In this document: in pieces, positions 21,057 to 32,069 of the stretch
Position numbering within the stretch: the stretch's first letter is position 1
Layout: each line of letters starts with the position of its first letter
Assembly (NCBI GenBank): GCA_034509755.1
Contig: CM067548.1
Span: 35,448,898 to 35,512,897, forward strand
DNA: 64,000 bases
Origin: Anisodus tanguticus
Taxonomy: Eukaryota > Streptophyta > Magnoliopsida > Solanales > Solanaceae
Direction: 5' to 3'
Program-made: the position numbers and the translations under genes
Notes under the pieces: generated by a model
What the model was told of the DNA's origin: nothing
Databases searched by the model: none
Seen by the model: the letters and a program-made list of their open reading frames with translations, nothing else

Positions 21057-22437
21057 AGTTATATCTGCTAAGAAAATCAGCTAAGACATTCTTAGTTCCA
21101 GATATATTCTTAACAATGAAATCATAACAACAGAAGAATGATTGCCATTTTCTTCTTTTATTCAATTCCGGTAAAGGATCTATTCGGTTTGTAATAAATG
21201 CCTTCACCTGAGTATTATATGTTCTAACAATGAATTTTACTGGTAGTAAATGGTAATGAAACCTTTTTATTCCAAATTTTACCGCCAATAATTCCTTTTC
21301 ATTTATGTGATAATTCTTTTCATTAGGTTTCCATGTTCCTCCTCCGTATCCACAAATTAACATTTTTTCTTTATCGACATCTTCTTTATCATATGCTATT
21401 AGGACTGCTCCCCATCCTATATCACTAGCATCTGTAAAGAGTTCTAATTGATCTTGATATGTTGGTACTCTGTGTTTTGGTAATGATCTTACCTTTTTCT
21501 TAATCTGGTTAATTGCCTTAGTATGTTCTTCCTTCCATTCGAAGGTTACATCTTTTTTAATCAAATCTTGCAGTGGTTTCCTCAGATATGGTAGATCTTT
21601 TATATGATCTGCTGCATAATTGATTACTCCAAGAAACTGCTGCACTTCTCTTTTATTTTCTAATCTTTCCTTGATGTTTTTAATCTTTGTTACAACATGT
21701 TCTTGCAATTGTATTCCCTCGCTATCCACAATGTAGCCTAGGAATTCAATAGTATTCTTGAATATTTCTGATTTCTTTTCTGATAAAAGTATTCCGTATT
21801 GGTTAATCGTTTCAATGAATTGCTCTACATGTTTAATATGATCTTCTAAGCTATTGCTATAAACTAATATATCATCCACATATATGATACAGAAGTCTGC
21901 AAGCTTTCTAAATACCTGATCCATTCTTCTTTGGAAGATTTGTGGTGCATTTTTTAATCCCATTGGTAATACATTCCATTCATAGTGACCTTGAGGGGCA
22001 CTAAATGCTGTTAAAGCTCTAGATTCATTAGTCAATTTAATCTGCCAAAATCCACTTTTACAGTCGAACTTGCTAAACCATTTTTTATTTCCTAGTCTGT
22101 TAATGAGGTTTCTTTTATAGGATAAAAAGTATCCATCAAAAATAGTCTTTTTATTCAATTCTCGATAATCAATTACTAATCTGGCTTTTTCTCGTTTTAG
22201 CTCATTATGTTTCCTTACTAAAAAGGCTGGGCTACTATGAGGACTCTTATTCTCTCTTATTACCTTCATTTCTAATAGTTCTTTGATCTGGATTTCAAAT
22301 TCTTTTTGATCCATTGGGCTATATCTTATGGGTTTTGTTCTGACTAAATCACTTGGATCTATCAGTTTTATTTCCCCATATATTTTTTCTTTTTCCCAAA
22401 GCTGCATCGGATTTTCTCCGAAGTTTCCTTTTAACAT
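21046..22437 (-). CDS. pararetroviral reverse transcriptase-RNase H (partial polyprotein, EPRV)
   Basis: This 463-codon uninterrupted frame corresponds to the C-terminal part of the viral polyprotein. The N-terminal third holds the RT fingers and palm (RLVIDYRELNKKT; KFDCKSGFWQI with the first catalytic Asp). The catalytic pair is IIYVDDILVYSN at about residues 164-175. Thumb sequence follows (FLGVINYAADHI), then RNase H (ELFTDASDIGWGAVLIA) and a C-terminal HINEKELLAV segment. The protease and coat portion normally upstream is missing: similarity fades above 22437. The ORF overlaps the next one by 11 bases. An intact frame of this length in an otherwise broken copy is notable, but no functional upstream part exists here. 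Confidence 0.85.
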   Translation of the reverse strand: MLKGNFGENPMQLWEKEKIYGEIKLIDPSDLVRTKPIRYSPMDQKEFEIQIKELLEMKVIRENKSPHSSPAFLVRKHNELKREKARLVIDYRELNKKTIFDGYFLSYKRNLINRLGNKKWFSKFDCKSGFWQIKLTNESRALTAFSAPQGHYEWNVLPMGLKNAPQIFQRRMDQVFRKLADFCIIYVDDILVYSNSLEDHIKHVEQFIETINQYGILLSEKKSEIFKNTIEFLGYIVDSEGIQLQEHVVTKIKNIKERLENKREVQQFLGVINYAADHIKDLPYLRKPLQDLIKKDVTFEWKEEHTKAINQIKKKVRSLPKHRVPTYQDQLELFTDASDIGWGAVLIAYDKEDVDKEKMLICGYGGGTWKPNEKNYHINEKELLAVKFGIKRFHYHLLPVKFIVRTYNTQVKAFITNRIDPLPELNKRRKWQSFFCCYDFIVKNISGTKNVLADFLSRYNYVD

Positions 22438-22540
22438 CAGAAAAAAGTTCCATCTATTACTTAAGAGATTTCAAAGTTTTAAATTTCTCTTAGACCCAAA
22501 AAAAGTTTTAAATTCTCGAGCTTTCTTGATTATTTTGTGA

Positions 22541-23061
22541 TGAGGTCAGTGAACAGTAGAATATGTGTGGTAACTGGTAACAAATGAAACCAACGAGGCT
22601 CACACGAAATAGGGTTAGCAATTTGACTTTAACTTAATGAACTAAATTTGTGTACGAAACTTTATGTCTCCCAATTTGTCTACTTTTTCATACATACTTT
22701 GTGTCATTGTTTATTAACAAGAATCAATTATTTATTATGAATTTCATTAACTTGTTGATGACCATATTTAATACAAGGGGTCAGAGAAGAAGAAAGAAGG
22801 CGACAGTAAGAATTGAACTCACGCCTATTTTGTTGTAACTAGTAGTAGTGAAAGTTGGTCCTATGATTTCATTTAATCAAGCTTATGAGCTTGACTAAAA
22901 TATTTACATTTCATGTCAAACTAAGCTTACATTCAGAGTTTATATCAAATTCAAATATTGTTCTAAATTTACTCATGTATACACTGTAACGGACACATGA
23001 TTGGTTGACTCTATTCATTTGCAGCCCTTAGCAATTAGATGCCATTTGGCCTAACAGGTAA
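22541..23061. other. intergenic
   Basis: No gene or element recognised. The RT similarity fades between 22437 and about 22540. Confidence 0.4.
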
Positions 23062-23258
23062 GTTGGCTATTGTTTGAAGTTGAAGAGTAGGTATTATGTA
23101 CTACTCCCTCAAAGTTAATCAAACTTTTTTCAAAGTTAATCAAATACTAAGCATGTAATCGGGTAGATATTCTTAAGGGTATTCTTAAGTTTGTTATCAT
23201 TTTTATTGGCTATTGTTTGAAGTTGAAGAGTAGGTATTATGTACTACTCCCTCCATTT
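23062..23258. repeat. direct repeat (~50 bp) flanking a ~90-bp insert
   Basis: The text from 'ttggctattgtttgaagttg' to 'tactactccctc' occurs at about 23064-23115 and again at 23206-23256. The insert between them (23116-23205) resembles EPRV-side sequence at about 18505-18580 (shared 'caaacttttttca.agttaatc.aata' and 'aagcatgtaat'). Confidence 0.7.
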
Positions 23259-23507
23259 CATAATAAGTGTTGTTTTTAGTTTATGCACCCTTTAAGAAAT
23301 TACTCACTTCTAGAAAATTATGAATGTTTTTACCAACTTATCCCTAATTAATGCCTAGAAAAGAAAAGTTACGTAATGATTATTGATTATGTAAATAAGG
23401 TTAATTTTGAAAGAATAAGGTCAATTTCTTCTTGAAATTCTAAAGCAGCACTTATTTTAAAATAAAATAAAAAGTCTAAAACATCACTTATTATGAAACC
23501 AAGGGAC
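23247..23507. mobile_element. Stowaway-like MITE (Tc1/mariner type)
   Basis: 261 bp with terminal inverted repeats CTCCCTCCATTTCATAATAAGTG (left) and the complement of CACTTATTATGAAACCAAGGGAC (right), flanked by TA on both sides (23245-23246, 23508-23509). It is non-coding, as usual for the class. Confidence 0.85.
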
Positions 23508-23739
23508 TATGATTTTCCCGCCAAGCGATTCAACTAATTTACATGTCTTTGAACTGTTTGAAGTAGTATTTTGAAGAACTCCTTATCCATCATCTTTGTC
23601 TCCTTCTCCTTTCCCTCCTTTTTTTTTTCTTGCGAAAACATATGAAACAACTAAAATCGATAAAGAATAATGAGACATGTATTGTAGAATTTTTTTTCTT
23701 TTACTATATTTGTAATTGAAATTAAGTGGCTAATGTTTC

Positions 23740-24456
23740 TGTTCCCTTCCGAAATGTCTGCCGTCTATCGGTTGACGAAATCGGATGACAAATTAATTCC
23801 TTAACTAAGCGATTTCAGCTGGAAGCGAAACTCTAACTTCCAGCAATGGTTCTCCAACTACTCCAGAAAGCGTTAGGATAGTGATTGAATAAACTAAGTG
23901 GTAAGAAACATAAATACAACTAGAGTGCAGAAAAGGCGATGAAGATAAAATGAATATAAAATCAGTTATTTTGATTGATTGAGTGTGCGTTCTTCTATAC
24001 AAATGATCATATATATATATATATATATATATTACAAGAAAAATGAAACGTGATCCCCCTATGTTCGCCATTAGACTACCCATTAGATCCACTAGCCAAC
24101 TATGAGGAGGTGGTGCCGATTTTTACTCCTTGTTTTTCTCTTGCACAATTAATGGCACTTCCTTCTAGCTGTTGCTGGTTGTTGTCATTTCTTGGAGTCT
24201 AGAAGGTCCTTTGAATTGGTCTTCGAGGCGTCCAAATATGTGTGGGTCTCAGTCATTTTTCTCAAAATTATGACTCGGCTGGGCTACCGTAATAGCCGAT
24301 TAAGCCTTTTTAGCCGAGGGCTAGGACTAGTGAATTCGGCTAAGAGTCAGTCCGGTTATCGACTTAGAATTCTGTTGCCTGCTCATTTTGAGGTTTTCAC
24401 CTTCAGCTGGCATTTGATTCGGCTAAACACTTAAGAGTATTTTTTTAGTGTTAACA
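23740..24456 (-). repeat. 3' LTR of the Tat-like element
   Basis: 717 bp, beginning TGTTCCC and ending TTAACA on the plus strand. It is aligned along its length with 35305-36012. It contains an (AT)n run at 24009-24032 that is much shorter in the partner. Confidence 0.9.
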
Positions 24457-24470
24457 ATTGCCCCCTACAT
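24457..24470 (-). other. polypurine tract of the Tat-like element
   Basis: The minus strand reads TGTAGGGGGCAAT immediately before the LTR start TGTTAACA. Confidence 0.8.
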
Positions 24471-24812
24471 TAACTCGGGTGCGGTTGTTGAGTTAATGTA
24501 TTCAAAATAGCCATCGTTTTGTGTGGCAGCCGCGGGTGTCATTTCAATCACTATTGCCCTAAATGTATGCAATGATGATTTTCTCTAAAAAGTTTCTTCC
24601 TTTCAACCGAGGCGTCTCGGCTTCCACAACTGAATCCCGGCGCATTTCAGTCGCACATTTTGAAAGAAAATAGTTCCAATGTGTGTCAGCCGTATCTCCA
24701 AAAGAAAAAGATATTTGAAGGAGAGACACCCCTCATAGATTTCTCACTAAATCTTCAGTCGTTCCCAAATTCCTTTCCTTCTCCAAAGAACCCTAATTCC
24801 TCAATCAGAGAA

Positions 24813-27800
24813 CCATGTTTTCATCTTCCTCTCCAGCTCAGGGACCAGATAACGCCGATTTGGCGGTTGACGACTTAACCCTAACCTTTGCCTTTATCGA
24901 TGAACATCTGGTTCTTGCTCCCTACGGTACATCTGAACGACCTCCTCCTTTCCTAGCATCTTATCCCGACAAACTATGACCTTCCTATTACTTGCGATTG
25001 GTTCACCGACGATCGATGTCCGGCTTGCCTGCGTACCTGGCCGGCCAAGATTACCAACTACTCTGGTTGGTTGGAAAGAGTGAAGTCAGCCAGAGAGGCC
25101 GACTGGAGACGCATGGGTCTCTATGACGCCATTACGCTGTCAGAGTTTGACCTCTCCTATAATATTAGTCTCATATACGCTTTTCTTGATTACTGGTCGA
25201 CCACTGCCAATGCCATTATTTTCCCCTAGGGAATGGTGACCCCCACACTGCTCAATGTGACGGCGATACTTGGTCTCCCGATACTGGGAGCCGAAGCGCC
25301 TGTCTTAGGCGACATAGATGTTGTCGACTTGGGCATCAAGGTCTCAAAGACTTCTTCAGATTATGGCTACTTCATGACCAACAATAGCCGAATATCGCCT
25401 CTTCCAGTCGATGATGTCGAGCATCATGCTTTCCTACTCTTTTGGTTCAGCTGATATTTTGTCTGCACAAGATCTTGTGTAGTCGTGAAGAAGCTGAAAA
25501 TTTATGCGGCGCTAGCCGTTTCGGGGGAGGATGTCAGTTGGGCATCTCTCTTCCTGACTTATATTTATATGGCTCTTGTGGATGACCAGGAAAGGTTAAG
25601 GGACTCCAGAAATCTAGATACCTTAGTCGGTCCCCTATGATTCCTTCAGCTGTGGATTACACTATATTTCTCGGAGTTTATTCCTGATAATTTTAACGAC
25701 CGTCGTTTTTCATTAAACCCATCGGTGCTAGCCGATACTCATCAAAAAACACCCTACGTGCCCTAGGACACTTTCACTGAGGTCTCCACCATGCATGGTC
25801 TGTCTCGAGACCATTACACAGATTGACAACTGGTCCTTGAAAGAAGGGTCACCCCCGATTGGGTCCGTCAAGTAGCCAATGACAACCTTACATTCTCCTA
25901 GCGGAGAACTATGTCCCTCACATGGGGGCGTATTCTTATGGCTAGGGATCTATTGGGTGGCATGAAGCCCACTTCTAGGAACAGTAAATTGACTACGGTG
26001 CCCTATCGGCCAAACTTTGTGGCAAGGCAATTCGGTCTCACTCAGCACGTACCATGGCCTCACCGTAGTATTGTTAGTTCAACCCAATGTTGCATTCTTG
26101 ATGCAAAGCATACAAGGAAAATAACCAATCACAATCTTGATAGGCTCACCCTATTTGACTAGAAGTCGTTTCCCCCGAGAGCAAATACTATTGTTACTTT
26201 TGACGATTGGTGGAACACGGCCAAGGAGAAATTCTTCCAGTCTCCTCTAGATGTCTATTGTGATCGGTTGGTCCTGTCAAAGAAAAAGAAGACCCAAGAA
26301 ACCTCTAAACTGTGGACGAAAGAGGCCCCTCTGAAAGCTGCTCCCCTTAAATCGACTAGACTTGTCACCTCAAGGTCTTCCATCAGGTTGCGGCAAATGA
26401 AGAGAAAAGGTAAATTGCTTTCTCCATATGTGTCGGCCAGATTATTCTTGTGAATTTTTGGCTAACATCTCTTATGCGTCTTTCATCAACTCAATCCCCC
26501 CAGCATTTGTTGATCTGGAGACTACTTCTAACAACGAATCCCCGTCACCCAGAAAATCTGTTCCTAAGCAACCCAGGCGAAGCGAAGGAGTTTTCATCCG
26601 AGATCGTATTAAGGAAGAATCCCAGAGAACCAGAGTTCCTGTTTCTGCTAAGGAAGAAGAGGAAATTGAGGTATATCCCTTGTCTGGCTTAAATACCTCT
26701 GTATCATCTATCTTTCAATATTTATATTTTCTGTTTGCCCTTCAGGGACCATAACTAACAAGACACAAACGGTTGCAGAAAGCATTTGATGCCCCTGTTT
26801 ATATTGGAGGGTCATCCTCTTCGGCTCATGCTTCCACGTATCCACAGGATCCATTATCGTCTGTCCTTAAGGCCAAAATTTCTCTTGTCAAGGCAGTCGA
26901 AGATTTTTATACTGATGCAGCTGTAGAGGTATACCCTTTTTCTCATGCTTAGTCCTTCACTATTTCCAAACCATTGCCTCTATTCTGAATCTGTCCTTTC
27001 TACACAGGAGATGGCTGGAGATAATCCCTCAATTAAAACCAACCTAATTGATGACTTGGAACCACCGCCGAGATCATCCTTGAAGACGTGCTTCTACAAT
27101 ATTTTGGCTTAGTCGATATTACACCTTCACCATCTTCGCCTGTTGGCATTCATCGAGAGCGAGTTAAGGATCTCTTTCCAGGGGAATCCTAACTAGCAAA
27201 GAAGAGTTTCATGCTTTAAGGGCTTCTCTATTCCGATTGTAAAAAGTGGAAAAGGATTCCCCAGTTTTGGCAACCGCCTATAATGACATGACTTTGGCTC
27301 TAAATAACTTATTTGCTTTACACAAAATGGCCAAAGATAGACATGATGAGGCGGTCGCTGCTCTGTAACACTTGGGGTCTTTTTTGGCAAGAAAAGAACC
27401 ACACTCAGACTTCTTTCAATGAGGTGAATGCAGAAAGGCAGCAGAATGTCAGCCGAAGGAATGACTTGCATGAGCGGCTATCAAAACTGCGAGCCAATTT
27501 GGAGAGGATCCATGCGGAGATAAATGCTATTACTCCGGCCATAGGCGCCTTGGAATCGACTATTAAGGCCCAAGATTCCTCCTGCTCTTCTTTGTTTCGG
27601 CAGGGCATTTATTTGGATAACAAGATCCGAGAACTTGGTAACCAACAGGTGGTTTGGGAATTGGATCAGAAAACGGGCAGTGAACGCTGGCCCAACTGGA
27701 GAATGAGTGGACTGCATGGAAAAGAAAACTTGCTCAAGCAACTCCAACACTCCCTACTAGTTTTTTTGAAGTGGTATCCGAGGCAACTTATTCTTCGATT

Positions 27801-28190
27801 ATGACTACTCATTTGCCAGTTGATCCCGTTGCTCAGTTGTCAGCTGACATCCTCATGGGATTGAAATCCAAAGCCATCACTGCTTCTGTTACTCAAGAGG
27901 TATTATTAGATACCGAACAGCAGCTAGAGGACACTCTAGCGGCCGATACTCAATCTTTTACCGAGACCCCATCAGTTGTAGTGGCTGAGCCTTTGTTGGA
28001 TGTGGAAATAGGAGTCCCATAAAAAGTAGGAGTGGATGGGGTAGTAGCCATTGGTGCGACTGAGGATGAGAAAGAGACTGTGACTAACCAAGATGACCAA
28101 GCAACCGTAGATTCGGCTAATCCTGAGACCTCTATAAATGATGATGTAACGCAATCTCTAACTAGTGAAATGTCAACCCACTTGGCTTCC
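24813..28190 (+). pseudogene. antisense extra ORF, plant mobile domain-like, then coiled coil (decayed)
   Basis: The plus strand starts MFSSSSPAQGPDNADLAV at 24813 and can be followed in a mostly shared frame with several stops. The stretch 25020-26300 has the plant mobile domain look: SGWLERVKSAREADW, FLDYWSTTANAIIFP, then VTPTLLNVTAILGLPILG and FDDWWNTAKEKFFQSPLD. It continues through a Pro/Ser/Lys-rich part (26268-26760) to a heptad-rich segment at 27420-27660 (NDLHERLSKLRANLERIHAEI) and an acidic tail. Plant mobile domain proteins are related to transposases and to the MAIN/MAIL family. Here it is antisense to the element's gag-pol. Intron-like AG/GT borders near 26760 and 27008 are possible but unproven. 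Confidence 0.6.
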
Positions 28191-28194
28191 TAGT

Positions 28195-28390
28195 TTTATT
28201 GACCCCAAATCGAAGGGTCTGTTTTTGTGACCAGATAGTCGGTATGTGACTGTTGTTCACGCCTACCTTCCCCAAATCAAAGGGAAGTACTTTTCACCTT
28301 TTTTATGTGATTGTGACCAGGCCGTCGGTCTGTCGCTGTTGTTTACTCATGCATACCCCAAATCGAAGGGTAATGTTTTTTTAAGTATTT
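28195..28390. repeat. short tandem duplication between the convergent ORFs
   Basis: CCCAAATCRAAGGG occurs three times, near 28203, 28269 and 28361. A longer unit (gtgaccag + gtcggt.tgt + ctgttgtt.ac) is repeated at about 28227 and 28313. It lies exactly where the antisense ORF and the integrase reading converge. Confidence 0.7.
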
Positions 28391-28495
28391 TTCTTTTACA
28401 TTTCTGTCAAGCTCTTCATCATCCATATTTATTAGTCGATACGTGTTTCCAACAATCTATTGGCTTACTACGAAGGGTCCTTCCTAATTTGGCGA

Positions 28496-29500
28496 TCATT
28501 TGCCAAATTTACGATCTTTCATTCCAAGTGGCAACACGATTTTCCAAATCAGGTCTCCCTCGGTGAACCTCTTAGGCTTAACATGTTTGTTGTATGTTTT
28601 GGCCATTTTCCATTTACCGGCTTCGATTCTTTCTAGGGCCATCAGTCGATTTTCATCTAGCTGATCTAACTTCATTAGCATGGCATGTTGATATTCTTCT
28701 AAGCTTAAAGAGTTCTGTTTGGTCACCCATAATGACTTAATATTAATCTCAAAGGGCAACACTGCATCTTGGCCATAAGTTAGCCGATAAGGTGTTGTCC
28801 CAGTAGCTGTAGACTTAGAGTTTCTGATTGCCCAAATAGCTTCATCCAAAGTGAGATGCCATACTGCCGGTCTATATTTCACATTTTTACTGATTATGTC
28901 CACAATAAGCTTGTTAGCTTCCTCAGCTTGTCCATTCGTATGTGCATAATAAGGTGAGGATATGATCATCTTGATTCCAAATTTCTCAACAAAGGCTGCC
29001 ACCATAGAACCAGTGAACACCGTCCCTTGATCGATTGTAATCATCTCAGGAATACCATATCTATATATGATATAGTGTTGGATAAACTGAATGACATCTG
29101 TCTGATGAACCCTCTTCATCGGATGTGCCTCTACCCATTTAGTGAAGTAATTATATACTTTAGCCGATTGCGGGTGAATCTTGCCACTGAGGTCCATAGC
29201 CCATCCTCTGAAAGGCCAGGGCTTTACAATCGGGTGCAACAACTCTACTGGTACCCGTTGGATTGGTCCATGTCTCTAACACTGTTCACATTCTTTTGCG
29301 TATTAAAAGTAATCGGTCGTGATGGTAGGCCAATAATAGCCATGGCGATAAATCAACAACTTTAACGTTGGCCCGGCTCTGCGTGATCCACAGATTCCTT
29401 CATGAACTTCTCCCATGACTCTTAAGGCCTCTGCTTTATTAATGCGCTTGAGTAGCGCTCCACTTACGCTTCATTTGTGAAGATCATCATCAATGAGCAC
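28496..29500 (-). pseudogene. gypsy integrase (decayed)
   Basis: The main frame 28496-29242 carries the catalytic core: WAMDLSGKIHP (first Asp), MITIDQGTVFTG (second Asp) and NGQAEEANK (Glu), so the DDE residues are present. The C-terminal part ends with LDENRLMALERIEAGK and KPKRFTEGDLIWK. Upstream on the minus strand (29243-29500) the zinc-binding part (VMGEVHEGICG, CEQC) can be read with stops. The enzyme would insert the element's cDNA. The core is the best-preserved block of this element. Confidence 0.85.
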
Positions 29501-29631
29501 ATACTTTAAGGCTCTCCTCTTAACCTTAAGGTCTTTGCAAGTGGAAAGATCTTTTAAGTAGCCGATTAACACCTGCTTCTACGAGTCGATCTGGTCCATG
29601 GCTAGCACTTCGGTTGGCAGCTCATCATACT

Positions 29632-31337
29632 CTAGAGTAAGTAGAGACTTCCAAAATCCAGAAGCTTCTCCTCCGCCTCTACACAAGGGTGGTCTGCCAA
29701 TAAATCGGCTAATGTTTGACCTTTGACAGCCCTGAGTGGCCTATACTTGAGAGAAAATGTAGTGAGCTTGATTACCCATTTCATTAGTCGTCCTTGCAAA
29801 ACAGGTCTATTCAATAAGTACCAGACGATGTCAATTTTGCACAAAATGTGAACCACATGTGGCATTAAATAATGTTCAAGTTTTGTACAAGCATAGAATA
29901 AGGACAAACAAAGCTTCTCTATAGGGGTATATCTAGTTTCAGCCTCATTGAGCATTCGGCTAAGGTAGTAAACTACCTTTTCGGTTCCCTCATCGGCATC
30001 CTCTACTAACAGGGAGCCGATAGACAAATCTGCAGCCGAGATGTACAACTTCAACGATTTCCCTGGCATGGGAGGTACTAGCACAAGAGGAGTTGCTAAG
30101 GCCTTTTTAATTCGGTCAAATGCCACTTGTTGTTTCGGGCCCCATACTAGCTCTTCTAACCCTTTAAGCCTAAGCAAAGGTGAGAAAGCCTTCATTTTTT
30201 CAGCTGAATTAGATATGAACCTCCTTATGAAGTTAATCTTCCCTAACAGGCTTTGTAACTCCTTCTTTGATTTGGGTGGTGCATATTCCATTACTGCCCA
30301 GACTTTGTTATGATCTATCTCAATACCTTTCTTATGTACCAAGAAGCCAAGGAAATTGCCAGCCGATACTCCGAACATGCACTTGGTTGGATTCATTTTA
30401 AGATTATGAATCCTCATTCTTTTTAGTGTTTGTTCAAGATCGGCTAAATGATCTTTGAAGTCCTTAGACCTCACCACCACATCCACAGTCTTGCTGGTCA
30501 AATCATGGAAGATAGTGTCCATTGCCCTCTGGTAAGTAGCACCAGCATTCTTCAGACAAAACGACATAACTGCCCACTCGTAAATGCCCAAGGCTCCTGG
30601 GAACCTAAAAGCAGTCTTGTGAATGTCCTATTCGGCTACTGCTATCTGATTATAGCCGGAGATCCATCCATGAATATCAACACACCATAAGCGGCTGCCG
30701 AATCGACTAGCATATCGGTTATAGGAATGACATATTCATCTTTGGGAGTGGCTAGATTTAGGTTCCTGTAATCAATACATACCCGAATCTTGTTGTTATT
30801 CTTCTTGACTGGCATAATGTTTGCCAACCATTCCACATACCTAGCTGTTCTGATGAACACGACCTTCAGTAGTCGTTCAATCTTCGCTTTAATTTGAGGC
30901 ATCAGCTGAGGGTGATATCTTCTAGGCGGTTGTTTATGAGGTGTGAAACCTTTCTTAATTGGCAATCTATGCTCTACCAAAGTACGTGTCAGCCCAGACA
31001 TCTCATGATAATTCCATGCGAAGTAGTCCTTATACTGAAGTAGAAGAGTCATTATGCTTTGTTTATCCTCCTTTTTCAGCAGACCACTAATATGTGTTAG
31101 CCGAGGGACTTCCATAGTACCCAAGTTGATATCTTCCAAGGGATCCTGAGACTCAAAACTAGGCATAGCCCTTCTTATGGGCGATTCAAGTTCCATCGGC
31201 AACTTAATGTCATCGGTTGTGAATGTTGGTTCTCTGTTGTAGTCCTCTACCTGTGATGCCTCGGCTCTCCTCGCTTCAGAACTTAGAGAAGTCAGCCGAT
31301 GCCACAGATCACATATGATTTGGGTCTCCTCAATCAT
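29632..31337 (-). pseudogene. gypsy reverse transcriptase and RNase H (decayed)
   Basis: The first block (30642-31337) has the RT N-terminal motifs (HRLPIKKGFTPHKQPPRRY, KIRVCIDYRNLNLATPKD, LIFMDG with the first Asp). A frame break at about 30600-30640 leads to the second block (29632-30591): GIYEWAVMSFCLKNAGATYQ. The catalytic YVDD is replaced (TVDVVVRSKD), then TKCMFGVSAGNFLGFLV follows. An RNase H remnant (LKLYISAADLSIGSLL, VVYYLSRMLNEAETRY) ends with LADLLADHPC. The second, archaeal-type RNase H expected in Tat elements is not found before the integrase. Confidence 0.85.
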
Positions 31338-31571
31338 CTAACTCTTCTAAGGTAAGTCATGGTTCAGCTAATTATTTTATTTCAAAACCTCGTGGAGTAA
31401 GATTGCAGTATTACCAGGATCCTTCTTCGTATTGCTCCGCAATAGCTATGGGAGCCATATAGGGTGAATACAAGACAACCTCCAAGTTCTTAACCTCTGC
31501 TTGAAATGGGTTATCAAGTTATCATCGACTGGGATGATTTCTATCTTGTCTCCTTCTTAGAAAATGAGCTT

Positions 31572-32069
31572 TTAATGCATGGTAGAAGGAAGGCATCGAC
31601 TGGTGTGAATCCAATCTCTGCCCAACAGAATGGCGTAGGACGGCTTGCCATCTATTACAAATAAGTCAGATCTGACCATTTTAGGACCTACGGTGATTTC
31701 TGCTACTAAGATCCTCAAAGCTTCAAAGGCCTCTCTCATAAAGCTAGCCATTTTCATGTTAGTTGGGATGAGATCCTCCCTGGTTTTGTTGAGGTTTTTC
31801 AAAGTAAGCAGTGGCATCACATTCAGCACAACCCCATTGTCGACGAACACTCGGCTGATAGCTTTGCCGTTAATGTAAGCCTTAACATAGAGGGGTTTGA
31901 GGTGTTTAACCATATCTTCCATAGGTGCACCAAATACAATGCTCAAAGCATCCCTAGCTATGGTATCGGCTATAGTCACCCATTTAGTATCTTTCACACA
32001 TATATCACCTTCTACGCTATCCAGCGTAGAGCGGCCGGCCCAGAACTCACACGAAATTAGGCTGACCAC
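31572..32069 (-). pseudogene. gypsy aspartic protease
   Basis: A 165-codon frame with ISRVFVDNGVVLNVMPLLTL (active-site Asp in V-D-N-G, the form used by many plant gypsy proteases) and the conserved end YAILLGRDWIHTS. It would cleave the gag-pol precursor. Stops separate it from gag and RT. Confidence 0.75.

Larger units (their letters stand above)
18400..22540 (-). mobile_element. endogenous pararetrovirus fragment (Caulimoviridae, solendovirus-like)
   Basis: Minus-strand order is RT-RNase H (22437-21046), overlapping 3' ORF (21056-19993, frameshifted), a repeat-rich intergenic region (19990-19420), promoter with TATA (19143-19152), then leader-like sequence to about 18400. An RT of caulimovirid type with no integrase, followed by a second ORF and a 35S-like promoter, is the layout of Caulimoviridae. 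Gene order and protein style fit solendoviruses and the EPRVs of Nicotiana and tomato. Coat, movement and protease parts are absent. This is an old truncated copy, not a complete genome. Confidence 0.85.

Noticed and set aside
20494..21084. Plus-strand frames opposite the EPRV ORF
   Set aside because: Antisense shadows with hydrophobic composition typical of the complement.
18400..22540. A complete pararetrovirus genome
   Set aside because: Coat, movement and protease parts are missing and the last ORF is frameshifted.
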